A DNA stretch of 64,000 nucleotides from Lutibacter profundi (GTDB taxonomy: Bacteria; Bacteroidota; Bacteroidia; Flavobacteriales; Flavobacteriaceae), in assembly GCF_001543325.1 (NCBI RefSeq), contig NZ_CP013355.1, forward strand, positions 1,146,001-1,210,000, written 5' to 3'. Below are positions 54,535 to 64,000 of this stretch, in pieces. Both the position numbers and the translations under genes were made by a program. The stretch's first letter is position 1; every line of letters begins with the position of its first letter. Under the pieces are notes generated by a model. It did not search any database, had not been told where the DNA came from, and saw nothing but the letters and a program-made list of their open reading frames with translations.

Positions 54535-55406
54535 ATAACTGACATACAGTAATTTATAGGTTTGAAAAATAAATATCGAAGGTTTTCCTAATACTATTTT
54601 TTTTTCAAAATACATATGATACTTCGAATATATTTTAGCTAAAATTCTTTTAAAAATTCTAATTTTTCTATAACTAGAAATAAGTACTATTTGCTTTACT
54701 AATTTATCATTTGTATTCAGTAAAAACAACGCATTTTCAATGGCTTTTTTTGTTTTTTCTAAAAAAACCTTATTCTCCTCTATCCCTAAATGATATACTG
54801 GATTATTTATAACACAAATCTGATTTTTAGTAAATTGAAGAAAAAACGAGTATCAACAAAACCATATTTCTCTTTTAAAATTGGGAAATTTCTCTTTTTA
54901 GCTACTATTTTTTTTATAGCAAAATTAGCCCCTCTAGCGTGTAATATTGGCTTATTTTTTCTTTTTTCAAAATTAATTTCTTCTTTTTCCTTTCCGTATA
55001 TCCACCTCAATAAGTGTGGTTGAGGTTTTGTTTCATCATACACAATATTTCCTGTAATAATTTCTTTAGTAGTAAACTCCATTTGTTTCTTATAAATTGA
55101 AAGAAAATTGAAAGCTACTGGCAGTACATCTGCATCTAAAAACAACAACCAATTGTAAGAAGCTCGTGCAATTAAAAAATTTCTATTTGCCGCATTTCCA
55201 ATATTAATTTCTTGCTGAATCAGTTTTATTTGTGAGTTATTTAATTTGCTAATAAATTCAGAGTTTCGTTTTATATAATATTTATTTGAAGCATCATCAG
55301 AGAGTATAATTTCCCAACAACAGTCAATAGTTTTTAATTGATTAAGTAGGTTTTCAACCAAAAGTTGCACCTCATAATTATAAACAGGAATTAAAATAGA
55401 AAGCAT
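54511..55406 (-). pseudogene. Glycosyltransferase family 2, frameshifted
   Basis: The first frame (from 55406) has the GT2 catalytic core: MLSILIPVYNYEVQLLVENL, EIILSDDASN, NIGNAANRNFLI and the DxD in WLLFLDADVLP. It hits a stop at 54807. The missing end is in another frame and reads NQICVINNPVYHLGIEENK onward to 54511. One more base in the 5-T run at 54824-54828 (plus strand) gives a single 298-residue protein, a normal size. The core is complete, so a truncated product might keep part of the fold. One base downstream of ftsE-like gene. Confidence 0.85.
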
Positions 55407-55407
55407 G

Positions 55408-56100
55408 TTAATTTATAGTGCTTTTTTGCTGCACTACTTCAAACAGTTCTCCACCTTCACATTTAATAGTTCTGTACGGGAACTTTAAAATAAGCGCATA
55501 ATCATGGGTAGCCATTAGTATGGTTTTTCCACTATCGTGAATTTCTTTTAAAACATTCATAACATCAACAGAAGTCGCAGGGTCTAGATTTCCTGAAGGT
55601 TCATCAGCCAAAATTAAATCTGGGTTATTTAGCAATGCTCTTGCAATTGCTACACGTTGCTGTTCACCTCCCGATAATTGAAATGGCATTTTAAAATCCT
55701 TAGTCTCCATTCCTACCTTAGCTAATACTTCATTAATTTTATCTTTTATTTTAGTTTTATCTTTCCAACCTGTTGCTCTTAAAACAAATAACAAGTTATC
55801 AAATACGCTTCTATCATTCAATAATTTAAAATCTTGGAATACAATTCCAATTTTACGACGTAAAAAGGGTATTTCTTTTTCTTTCAAATTATTAAGATTG
55901 AAGCCTACAATGCTACCTTTTCCATTTTCAAGAGGTAAATCTCCATATAATGTTTTCATTAAACTACTTTTACCACTCCCTGTTTTACCTATTAAATACA
56001 CAAATTCACCTCTGTTAATACTTAAATTAACATCTGATAAAACTAAATTTTCTCTTTGGAAAATTTGTGCATTTTGCAATGATAGTATTACCTCAGCCAT
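55408..56100 (-). CDS. ftsE: FtsE-type ABC transporter ATP-binding protein
   Basis: 230 residues. Walker [10 protein letters not shown] is at about 37-45, the Q-loop in FQDFKLL, the signature [16 protein letters not shown], Walker [13 protein letters not shown] and the H-loop ATHDY. The [20 protein letters not shown] opening and the length match FtsE, which with FtsX regulates peptidoglycan hydrolases at division. FtsX is not next to it here, so a LolD- or MacB-type role cannot be fully excluded. It is followed after one base by the GT2 gene. Confidence 0.82.
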   Translation of the reverse strand: MAEVILSLQNAQIFQRENLVLSDVNLSINRGEFVYLIGKTGSGKSSLMKTLYGDLPLENGKGSIVGFNLNNLKEKEIPFLRRKIGIVFQDFKLLNDRSVFDNLLFVLRATGWKDKTKIKDKINEVLAKVGMETKDFKMPFQLSGGEQQRVAIARALLNNPDLILADEPSGNLDPATSVDVMNVLKEIHDSGKTILMATHDYALILKFPYRTIKCEGGELFEVVQQKSTIN

Positions 56101-56350
56101 AAAAAAAATAGATTTTTAACAAATCTAATTATTTAAATGTTAAGTATCAACATCTTTCCAATTAATAATAAAATACTTTATTACCTTATACGTTTAGCTT
56201 AACTCTTAACCTATTTATTCATAGTTAGATTAGAAAAACAGAAATAGTTATTGTTATAACTTTTTAATAAAAATATTTTTTATCAAATGCAATTTCACCA
56301 AAAAACTACGTTATTAGAATATAGTTTATAAACTTTCAATTTTAATTAAA

Positions 56351-59300
56351 ATGACATATAAAAAAATTGTTCTCTCTTTTCTTGTGTTCTTTATTACTAT
56401 CTCAATAGCTGCCCAAAAAACAGCAATTTATACCAACTCACTTTCAGAATATAACCACGCAATTGAATTGTACCAAAATAAAGCTTTCTTAGCTGCTCAA
56501 AAAATATTCAATCAAATTAAATCTCAATTCGATAATTCATCAGAGTTAAAAGCTAACTGTGAATATTACGCTGCCAATTGTGCAATTCGTTTAGAGCAAC
56601 CAGATGCAGACGATTTAATGCAACAATATGTAGATAAATACCCTACAAGTACAAAACGCAATAGTGCTTTTATAGACGTCGCAAATTATTATTTCAAAAT
56701 TGGCAAATATTCTTATGCTGCAAAATGGTTTTCGAGAGTAAATACCACAAATTTAACCTTGAGAAAAGAAGAAGATTTTAACTTTAAATATGCCTATTCT
56801 TTATTTGCTAATAAAGCATATAGCAAATCCAAAGAGTACTTTTTATCATTATTAGATTCACAAAAATATGGTGCACAAGCCAAATATTATTATGGATATA
56901 TTGCATACAAACAAGATGATTATGATACTGCAGGTACTTATTTAGGTGAAGTTGCTAATGATAAAACTTTTAAAACAAAAGTTTCCTACTATTTAGCAGA
57001 CATGAATTTTAAATTAGGAAAGTTTGAAAAAGCCATTGAATATGGGTTACCTCTTCTTCAAAAAGCTAAACGAATAGAACATTCTGAAATTTCAAAAATT
57101 ATTGGGGAGAGTTATTTTAACCTACAAAAATACAAGGAAGCTATTTCTTATTTAAAAAATTACAAAGGAAAACGTGGTAAATGGAATAATACCGATTATT
57201 ATTTTTTAGGATACGCTTATTACAAACTAAACGATTTTGAAAATGCTATAACATATTTCAACAAAATTATTGGAGGAAAAAATGCTGTAACACAAAATGC
57301 TTATTATCATTTAGCTGAATGCTACTTAAAATTAGATAAAAAGCAAGAAGCTTTAAATGCTTTTAGAAATGCTGCTCATATGAAATACAAACCAACCATT
57401 CAAAAAGATGCTTGGTTAAATTATGCAAAATTAAGTTACGAAATAGGAAATCCATACAAAAGCGTACCAGAAATATTACAAGAATATATTGAATTGTACC
57501 CAAATTCTGCACATAAAAATGAAATTAATGAGCTTATTATAAGTGCTTATATTACCTCTAAAGATTACGAAGGTGCCTTAGAATATTTAGAAAATAAGAA
57601 AAGCACAAAAGAGAGAACTTTATTCCAAAAAGTGGCATTTTATAGGGGGACAGAACTTTTTATTGAAGGTAATTACGATTTGGCGATAGAAAATTTTAAA
57701 AGCTCACTTACCATACCTTTAGATCCAATATTTACAGCTAGAGCAACTTTCTGGAAAGGAGAATCTAATTATAGATTACATAATTTTACAGATGCATTGG
57801 CTGATTTTAAAAAGTTTTACTCAACTAATGAAGCTCCAAAAACCCTAGAATTTAAAACTATAAATTACAATTTAGGGTATGTCTATTTCAAACAAAAAAA
57901 ATATAGCAATGCCATAGCTGCATTTAAAAAGTATACAAAACAAAATATAGATGATACTATAAAACTTAATGATAGTTATTTAAGAATTGGTGATAGCTAT
58001 TTTGCTAGTAGCAATTATTCAAATGCTATTATTTATTACAATAAAGCTATTAAATTGAATGGTGTTGATAGTGATTATGCTCAATTTCAAAAAGCAATTA
58101 GCTACGGGCTAACGGGTAATGAAAACGCTAAAATAACAACCCTAAACGCCTTCTTAAATACGTATTTAAAATCTACTTATAGAGATGATGCGCTATTTGT
58201 TTTAGGAAATTCTTACGTTAAAAAGAATAAAAGCAAACTTGCTTTAGAAAATTTTGATGAAATAATTATCAACTTTAAAAGAAGTCCTTTGGTTTCAAAA
58301 GCATTGTTAAAAAAAGGATTGATATTTTACAACACGAACCAAAATGAGGAAGCGTTAGCAAGTTATAAAAGTATTGTTAAACGTTTTCCAAATTCAGATG
58401 AAGCCAAACAAGCTGTTAAAAATGCGCGTCAAATTTATGTAGATTTAGGCAAGGTTGATGAATATGCTACTTGGGTTAAAACTTTAGATTTTGTGAATGT
58501 TTCAAATGCTGAATTAGACAACGACACGTACGAATCTGCAGAAAAACAATACCTTCAAAACAATCATAAAAAATCAATACTAAGTTTTAAAAAATATTTA
58601 GAAAATTTCCCAAAAGGTTTGCACTCTTTACAAGCTAATTTTTATTTGGCACAATCATTATTTTCAGCAAATAAACATACAGAAGCCATTTCCTATTACA
58701 GTTACGTTATAAACCAAGAAAGAAATGAATTTACTGAAAATGCACTTTCAAGTTTATCTCAAATTTATCTAGAAAATAATAATTGGAACAAAGCAATCCC
58801 AATTTTAGAACGATTGGAGAATGAAGCCAATTCATCTCAAAACATCACTTTTGCACAATCTAACTTAATGAAAGGTTATTACGAAAGTAAAAACTATTCC
58901 AAAGCAGTAGATTATGCAGAGTTGGTATTAAAAAATTCTAAAATAGAAAATCGCATTAAGTCTGATGCTTACATTATAATTGCACGTTCAGCCATAAAAA
59001 CCAACAATAAAAATAAAGCTCGAGATGCTTATAAAAAAGTTGAAGAAATTGCAGAAGGAAAATTAAAGGCTGAAGCTTTGTATTATGATGCCTACTTTGA
59101 AAACAGTGATGGTAGCTATCGTGTTTCAAATAAAATTATTCAAAAAATTGCTGCAGATTATGCTGCTTACAAATATTGGGCTGCAAAAGGTTTGATAATA
59201 ATGGCCAATAATTATTACGAGCTAAAAGATGCTTATCAGGCAACATATATATTAGAAAGTGTATTAAAAAACTTCACAGAGTTTAAGGATGTTGTTGAAG

Positions 59301-59368
59301 AAGCAACAAAAGATCTTAGCCGTATAAAAACCGAACTAGCCAAAACTAACGAGTCTGTAAAAAATTAA
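56351..59368 (+). CDS. Large secreted TPR-repeat protein
   Basis: 1005 residues with a signal peptide ending ITISIAAQ. At least a dozen tetratricopeptide-like repeats run through the chain, for example YYFKIGKYSYAAKWFSRV, YYFLGYAYYKLNDFENAITY, YHLAECYLKLDKKQEALNAF and NLGYVYFKQKKYSNAIAAFK. TPR proteins are scaffolds for protein complexes; this one would be periplasmic. It precedes an outer-membrane-type protein by 22 bases, so they are probably one operon. The function of this pair in Flavobacteriaceae is not known to me. Confidence 0.88.
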   Translation: MTYKKIVLSFLVFFITISIAAQKTAIYTNSLSEYNHAIELYQNKAFLAAQKIFNQIKSQFDNSSELKANCEYYAANCAIRLEQPDADDLMQQYVDKYPTSTKRNSAFIDVANYYFKIGKYSYAAKWFSRVNTTNLTLRKEEDFNFKYAYSLFANKAYSKSKEYFLSLLDSQKYGAQAKYYYGYIAYKQDDYDTAGTYLGEVANDKTFKTKVSYYLADMNFKLGKFEKAIEYGLPLLQKAKRIEHSEISKIIGESYFNLQKYKEAISYLKNYKGKRGKWNNTDYYFLGYAYYKLNDFENAITYFNKIIGGKNAVTQNAYYHLAECYLKLDKKQEALNAFRNAAHMKYKPTIQKDAWLNYAKLSYEIGNPYKSVPEILQEYIELYPNSAHKNEINELIISAYITSKDYEGALEYLENKKSTKERTLFQKVAFYRGTELFIEGNYDLAIENFKSSLTIPLDPIFTARATFWKGESNYRLHNFTDALADFKKFYSTNEAPKTLEFKTINYNLGYVYFKQKKYSNAIAAFKKYTKQNIDDTIKLNDSYLRIGDSYFASSNYSNAIIYYNKAIKLNGVDSDYAQFQKAISYGLTGNENAKITTLNAFLNTYLKSTYRDDALFVLGNSYVKKNKSKLALENFDEIIINFKRSPLVSKALLKKGLIFYNTNQNEEALASYKSIVKRFPNSDEAKQAVKNARQIYVDLGKVDEYATWVKTLDFVNVSNAELDNDTYESAEKQYLQNNHKKSILSFKKYLENFPKGLHSLQANFYLAQSLFSANKHTEAISYYSYVINQERNEFTENALSSLSQIYLENNNWNKAIPILERLENEANSSQNITFAQSNLMKGYYESKNYSKAVDYAELVLKNSKIENRIKSDAYIIIARSAIKTNNKNKARDAYKKVEEIAEGKLKAEALYYDAYFENSDGSYRVSNKIIQKIAADYAAYKYWAAKGLIIMANNYYELKDAYQATYILESVLKNFTEFKDVVEEATKDLSRIKTELAKTNESVKN

Positions 59369-59390
59369 TAATAAAAATAAACCAATAAAC

Positions 59391-61121
59391 ATGCGTAAGC
59401 TTCTTATAACCTCATTTACACTATTAATCGCTGGTTTTTCTTTTTCACAAGAAACTAAAAAAGACACCTTGAAAACGGAAGAAATAATTGTTGTAAAACC
59501 ATATACCCCAAAAATATCAGATGCGTTCAAAATTAAATCTAATCCAATTATTGAAACAACAAATAAAATTCAAAAGGAAACTGTAAATTACCGTATATTT
59601 TCAATTCCGGTTGCGTCTACCTTTACCCCTTCAAAAGGCAAAGCAAAAGGTGTTGTTAGAGAACCTAAAGAGCGCCTTTTTGAAAATTATATTTCAGGTG
59701 GCTTTGGTAACTTTACAAGCCCATTATTTGAAGCATATCTACACTCAGGAGATATTAGATATAATGATTTTGGTATCTTTATAAACCATTTTTCATCAGA
59801 AGGAGGTATTAAAGATATACTGCTAAATAATAATTTTTCTAATACCCGAATTGATATGTACTACAAACAATTTGAACGGGATTATAACTGGCAATTAAAT
59901 GCAGGCGTTCAACGCGACCAATACAATTATTACGGCTTATCAAAAGATAGTACATTTGATGAAACGTTTATAAATTCTTTAGATGAAGAACAAATATATA
60001 AGAATTTTTATGTGGGAGGGAAAATTAATTTTGAAGATTCCTTTTTTAAAGGAGCAACAGTTGAAATATACAATTTCTCAGATAATTTTAACAGCAATGA
60101 ATTTCGACTTTTAGCCAAGCCAACATTTGAATTTCCTATTTCAACAGAATTAATAAATAGTGAATTTTTAATTGATTTTGTAGCAGGTAAGTTTAAGCAA
60201 AACTACCTAACATCAAGTGATTTAAACCATAGCTTCTTAAATTTAGGCTTTAGTCCTAACCTTGAAGTATTACGCGATAATTTAACTGTGAATTTAGGCG
60301 CTAAACTTTACTATACAAACGACTTAGAGCATAAAACAAGTGATTTTTACGCCTACCCGAACGTAACAGCTTCTTATAAAATGATTGATGAAGTTTTAAT
60401 TATAGTTGCAGGTGTTACCGGAGATTTAACTCAAAATACTTATAAATATTTTGCTGATGAAAACGCTTTTATTTCTCCAACTTTAAACGTACAACAAACA
60501 GATAAACAATACAAAGCATTTGCTGGTGCTAAAGGAAAACTAGCTACCAATATTGGTTATAATTTTAATGTAAGTCATACTTCTGAAAAAAATAAACCCT
60601 TGTTTATTCAAAATCAGACTAAAACTGATGGAATAATTTCTGTTGAAAAATCTTATGAAGCTGGAAATTCATTTAATGTTATTTATGATGATGTAAAAAC
60701 GTTATCTGTTTTCAGCGAAATTACTATAGATGCTTCTGATGAATTTGATTTTAGTGCTACACTAACCTACTCTAACTTTACAACTAACACTCAGTTTCAA
60801 GCTTGGAATTTACCAACTATAAAAGCAACTATTTCGGCTAATTATCAAAATAAAAACTGGTTTGCCGGAGCTAAATTATTTTACCGTGGTGAAACGTATG
60901 GATTTGTAATTCCTTATGGGGTTTTGCCTGAAAATGGCACTGTTATTCAAAATCAATCTTACATGGATTTAAATTTAAATGGAGGTTATATTTTCTCAAA
61001 CAGATTAACCGCTTTTGCGAAAATTAACAATGCACTAGGAGAAAAATATTATACATTTGTAAACTACCAAGTTCAATCATTACAAATATTGGCTGGAATT
61101 ACGTACAAATTTGATTTGTAA
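59391..61121 (+). CDS. Outer-membrane beta-barrel protein of the TPR pair
   Basis: 576 residues with a signal peptide ending LLIAGFSFSQ. A short periplasmic segment EEIIVVKPYTPKISDAFKIK is followed by alternating-residue strands and aromatic girdles typical of a TonB-receptor-type barrel, ending in an ITYKFDL strand. No plug domain is visible, so it is not a full TonB-dependent receptor. It follows the TPR gene in the same operon. Transport or assembly partner is an inference. Confidence 0.78.
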   Translation: MRKLLITSFTLLIAGFSFSQETKKDTLKTEEIIVVKPYTPKISDAFKIKSNPIIETTNKIQKETVNYRIFSIPVASTFTPSKGKAKGVVREPKERLFENYISGGFGNFTSPLFEAYLHSGDIRYNDFGIFINHFSSEGGIKDILLNNNFSNTRIDMYYKQFERDYNWQLNAGVQRDQYNYYGLSKDSTFDETFINSLDEEQIYKNFYVGGKINFEDSFFKGATVEIYNFSDNFNSNEFRLLAKPTFEFPISTELINSEFLIDFVAGKFKQNYLTSSDLNHSFLNLGFSPNLEVLRDNLTVNLGAKLYYTNDLEHKTSDFYAYPNVTASYKMIDEVLIIVAGVTGDLTQNTYKYFADENAFISPTLNVQQTDKQYKAFAGAKGKLATNIGYNFNVSHTSEKNKPLFIQNQTKTDGIISVEKSYEAGNSFNVIYDDVKTLSVFSEITIDASDEFDFSATLTYSNFTTNTQFQAWNLPTIKATISANYQNKNWFAGAKLFYRGETYGFVIPYGVLPENGTVIQNQSYMDLNLNGGYIFSNRLTAFAKINNALGEKYYTFVNYQVQSLQILAGITYKFDL

Positions 61122-61184
61122 TAGAAGTTCATTTTATTAAAACTTTTTTATGTAGTTTTAACAAACTATAAAAACTACTACAAA

Positions 61185-62588
61185 ATGAAAAATATTTTTA
61201 TTGCAATAAGTATATTTATTGCTTTAATTTCTTGTTCTAAAACTAAACCTAATAAACAATCTCAACAAGTAGTTAACAAACAAGATTCAATTACCATTAA
61301 ACAATTATTTAACACCTCTTTAACCAACGGAGAAAGTTATGAATGGTTACGAGATTTAACATCCAATATTGGAGGGCGTTTATCTGGTTCTCCAGAAGCT
61401 CAACAAGCTGTTGAATGGGGAGAAAAGTTAATGAAAAACTTAAATTTTGATAACGTTTGGCTACAACCTGTTATGGTTCCTCATTGGGTTCGTGGAGAAA
61501 AAGAAGAAGCCTATTTTACAAGTAATAATGTTAAATTTAATGTGCCAATTTGTGCTTTAGGAGGTTCTATTGCAACTCCTAAAGAGGGTGTTTTAGGCGA
61601 AGTTATTGAAGTTAACAGCTTGGAAGAAGCCGAAAAGTTAGGCGAAAAGTTAAAAGGGAAAATTGTTTTTTTTAATCGCCCTTTTGATGCTACTTTAATT
61701 GAAACTTTTAGAGCTTATGGTGGCTGTGTAGATCAACGTGTTAATGGAGCAAAAGTTTCTGGAAAATATGGAGTTTTAGGTGTTATTGTTCGCTCTATGA
61801 CTTCAAGTATTGATGATATTCCACATACTGGAAGTATGGGCTATGGAGATTTACCTGATACCGAAAAGGTGCCAACAGCAGCAATTAGTACTAAAGCTGC
61901 AGACCTATTGAGTAAAAAATTAAAAGAAAATCCAACCTTAAGGTTTTACTTCAAACAAGGTTGTAAAACATTACCAGATGCCCCTTCTTATAACGTTATT
62001 GGTGAAATTGTTGGAAGCGATTATCCCAATAAATATATAACAATTGGCGGGCATTTAGATTCTTGGGATTTGGGTGAAGGAGCTCATGACGATGGTGCAG
62101 GTATTGTGCAGTCTATTGAAGTGCTACGTTTACTTAAATTAAATAATATACAACCTAAACATACTATTAGAGTAGTTTTATTTATGAATGAAGAAAATGG
62201 TTTAAGAGGTGGTAAAAAATATGCCGAAGAAGCCAAAAAGAATAATGAAAATCACATTGCAGCTTTAGAATCAGATTCGGGTGGATTTACACCAAGAGGC
62301 TTTTCATTTGATGCTTCCGAAAAAAATTACAACCTATTTATGAGTTGGAAATCATTACTTGCTCCGTATGGATTGCACGATATTAAAAAAGGACATGGAG
62401 GTGCTGATATTAGCCCTTTAAAATCTGAAACAATCTCTTTATTTGGTTACAAACCAGATTCACAACGGTATTTTGATTATCATCATACCGCTATTGATAC
62501 TTTTGACAAAGTTAATAAAAGGGAATTAGAACTAGGAGCAGCATCAATGGCTTCACTTATTTATTTATTAGATACCTATTTAAAATGA
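61185..62588 (+). CDS. M28-family metallopeptidase lipoprotein
   Basis: 467 residues. The lipobox ALISC puts a lipid-modified cysteine at about residue 17. A protease-associated insert (EKLKGKIVFFNRPFDATLIE) precedes the zinc-site motifs TIGGHLDSWDLGEGAHDDGA, FMNEENGLRGGKKYAEE and ESDSGG, and a late histidine lies in FDYHHTAIDTFDKVN. M28 enzymes are aminopeptidases or carboxypeptidases; which one is not certain here. Its stop overlaps the next start (ATGA). A 5' hairpin at 61152-61178 lies just ahead of the start codon. Confidence 0.9.
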   Translation: MKNIFIAISIFIALISCSKTKPNKQSQQVVNKQDSITIKQLFNTSLTNGESYEWLRDLTSNIGGRLSGSPEAQQAVEWGEKLMKNLNFDNVWLQPVMVPHWVRGEKEEAYFTSNNVKFNVPICALGGSIATPKEGVLGEVIEVNSLEEAEKLGEKLKGKIVFFNRPFDATLIETFRAYGGCVDQRVNGAKVSGKYGVLGVIVRSMTSSIDDIPHTGSMGYGDLPDTEKVPTAAISTKAADLLSKKLKENPTLRFYFKQGCKTLPDAPSYNVIGEIVGSDYPNKYITIGGHLDSWDLGEGAHDDGAGIVQSIEVLRLLKLNNIQPKHTIRVVLFMNEENGLRGGKKYAEEAKKNNENHIAALESDSGGFTPRGFSFDASEKNYNLFMSWKSLLAPYGLHDIKKGHGGADISPLKSETISLFGYKPDSQRYFDYHHTAIDTFDKVNKRELELGAASMASLIYLLDTYLK

Positions 62589-64000
62589 AAAAAATAATTG
62601 TAGTATTTTTAATTACCATGACCATTTCGTGTTCAAAAAAAGAACAAGTTGACACCATTGTTATAAATGCCAACGTTTATACTGTAAATAAAAACTTTGA
62701 TAAAGCTCAAGCTTTTGCCATTAAAAATGGTAAAATTATTGATGTAGGTACCACTCTTGAAATTGAATCAAAATATGCTTCAACATTTATCAACGATGTA
62801 AAAGGTAAAACAATAGTTCCTGGCTTTATAGATGCCCATTGCCACTTTTTTGGATTAGGTTTGCAACAACAAAAGGTAGATTTAACTGGCACAACTAGTT
62901 TTAATGATGTTGTACAGCGTATTGTTGATTTTCAAAAAGAAAAAAAAGCAGCCTACATTACCGGACATGGTTGGGATCAAAATGATTGGGAAATTAAAAA
63001 ATTCCCAACAAAAGATAAATTAGATCAGTTATTTCCAAATACACCAATTGCAATTCGTAGAATTGATGGCCATGCACTACTAGCAAACCAAGCAGCAATA
63101 GATTTGGCAAAAGTTACCATTAACACTCCTTTTTCGGGTGGAGAAATACTACAAAAAAACGGTAAACTTACGGGTATATTTATTGATAACCCTATGAATT
63201 TAATTGATAAAACAATACCAAACCCTTCAAGAAAAGAACAAATTCAAGCATTAAAAGATGCGGAAGAAATTTGTTTTTTTTATGGTTTAACAACTGTTGA
63301 CGATGCCGGATTATCAAAAAAAACTGTTGACTTAATTGATAGTTTACAACAAGCCAACGAACTAAAAATTCGTATTTATGCTATGATTTCTAACAGCCCT
63401 AAAAATTTAGATTATTATTTACCAAAAGGGATTATAAAAACTGACAGATTGAATGTGCGATCTATAAAAGTATATGCAGATGGTGCTTTAGGTTCTCGTG
63501 GAGCAGCCATGAAAAAATCGTATTCAGATAAACACAATCATTTTGGAGCTCTTGTAACACCTATAGGCGAATTACAAAATATTGCTAAGAGAATTGTAAA
63601 ATCAGATTATCAAATGAATACACATGCCATAGGAGATTCAGCAAACTATGTGATGTTAAAAACGTATAACGAAATTTTAAAAGGTAAAAAAGATAGGCGA
63701 TGGAGAATTGAACACGCTCAAATTATTGATATGAACGATTTTAATTATTTTGATAATATTTTACCTTCAATTCAACCAACACATGCCACATCTGATATGT
63801 ATTGGGCAAAAGACAGAATTGGTGCTGAGCGTATGAAAGGAGCTTACGCTTATAAAGAATTATTAAAACATTATGGAAAAGTTGCATTGGGAACAGATTT
63901 TCCTGTAGAAAAAGTAAGTCCTTTTTTAACTTTTTATGCTGCAGTTACACGAAAAGATTTAAATAATTTTCCTGAAAACGGTTTCCAAATGGAAAATGCG
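62585..64000 (+). CDS. YtcJ-like amidohydrolase lipoprotein (3' end outside window)
   Basis: 472 residues are visible and the frame is still open at the window end. The lipoprotein signal KKIIVVFLITMTISC precedes an amidohydrolase_3 barrel: DAHCHFFGLG (metal histidines), KVYADGALGSRGAAM (carboxylated lysine region), MNTHAIGD, RRWRIEHAQ and LGTDFPVE. Members hydrolyse amides, including N-acylated or cyclic compounds, with one or two metals. The ATG overlaps the M28 stop, so the two lipoproteins are co-translated. Confidence 0.9.
   Translation, partial: MKKIIVVFLITMTISCSKKEQVDTIVINANVYTVNKNFDKAQAFAIKNGKIIDVGTTLEIESKYASTFINDVKGKTIVPGFIDAHCHFFGLGLQQQKVDLTGTTSFNDVVQRIVDFQKEKKAAYITGHGWDQNDWEIKKFPTKDKLDQLFPNTPIAIRRIDGHALLANQAAIDLAKVTINTPFSGGEILQKNGKLTGIFIDNPMNLIDKTIPNPSRKEQIQALKDAEEICFFYGLTTVDDAGLSKKTVDLIDSLQQANELKIRIYAMISNSPKNLDYYLPKGIIKTDRLNVRSIKVYADGALGSRGAAMKKSYSDKHNHFGALVTPIGELQNIAKRIVKSDYQMNTHAIGDSANYVMLKTYNEILKGKKDRRWRIEHAQIIDMNDFNYFDNILPSIQPTHATSDMYWAKDRIGAERMKGAYAYKELLKHYGKVALGTDFPVEKVSPFLTFYAAVTRKDLNNFPENGFQMENA

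Noticed and set aside
61152-61178. 8-bp hairpin before the M28 gene as a terminator
   Set aside because: It has an 11-base loop and no T run after it; at most a weak leader structure.
1-64000. tRNA genes, CRISPR arrays, insertion sequences or prophage
   Set aside because: No repeat-spacer pattern, transposase or integrase reading frame was seen; the only T-arm-like sequence belongs to tmRNA.

Overview
The window comes from a low-GC member of the Bacteroidota, almost certainly the family Flavobacteriaceae. The evidence is SusC/SusD-type outer-membrane proteins, Bacteroidota-style promoters with a TAnnTTTG -7 box, many secreted proteins ending their signal peptide in AQ/SQ, a class II ribonucleotide reductase, and a tmRNA whose tag ends GEDNYALAA. 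I cannot name the genus. Coding density is high; after choosing starts, no gene-free stretch exceeds about 250 bases. I saw no tRNA, rRNA, CRISPR array, insertion sequence or prophage.

Region 1 (1-6124): the C-terminal end of a secreted protein, rlmB, a frameshifted rhomboid protease, rarA and a YjjG-type nucleotidase. Region 2 (6201-11564): a small envelope-glycan cluster with a glycosyltransferase, a frameshifted flippase and a methyltransferase broken by a stop, facing a FemAB-like acyltransferase and a polysaccharide deacetylase. Region 3 (11592-18801): radC, the trkA-trkH potassium system, a three-gene operon (tandem DUF2249 protein, 12-TM heme-copper-like protein, MIP18-type Fe-S factor) and mpl, a muropeptide ligase. 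Region 4 (18916-35233): a very large alpha-2-macroglobulin carrying an inserted SusC-like carboxypeptidase-regulatory plus plug module, a GH20 hexosaminidase lipoprotein, kdsA, a B12-dependent ribonucleotide reductase, an alanine-dehydrogenase-like oxidoreductase, tmRNA and an MgtC/DUF4010 membrane protein.

Region 5 (35249-52984) is the most interesting. It reads as a peptidoglycan-fragment (muropeptide) utilisation locus: nagB fused to a PIG-L deacetylase domain, a DeoR-type regulator, a SusC/SusD pair, a sodium:solute symporter, murQ, anmK, a D-lactate-dehydrogenase-like flavo-Fe-S enzyme, an L-Ala-D/L-Glu epimerase and a GH3 (NagZ-type) enzyme fused to a beta-lactamase-fold domain. Together these could import and cleave muropeptides and turn GlcNAc, anhydro-MurNAc, the lactyl ether and the L-Ala-D-Glu peptide into central metabolites. 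Ten-base-spaced ATGC repeats lie in the nagB/deoR intergenic region and upstream of susC, and a shared 16-mer recurs just after the locus, upstream of a predicted small RNA.

Region 6 (53015-64000): the predicted small RNA, a small membrane protein, two glycosyltransferases (one frameshifted), an FtsE-type ATPase, a TPR/outer-membrane protein pair, and an M28 peptidase plus amidohydrolase lipoprotein pair that runs off the window.

Four genes are broken. Three of them (rhomboid, flippase, GT2) would each be restored to full length by one added base in a homopolymer, which suggests undercalled homopolymers in the assembly, although real inactivation or phase variation cannot be excluded. The fourth is a single in-frame stop.
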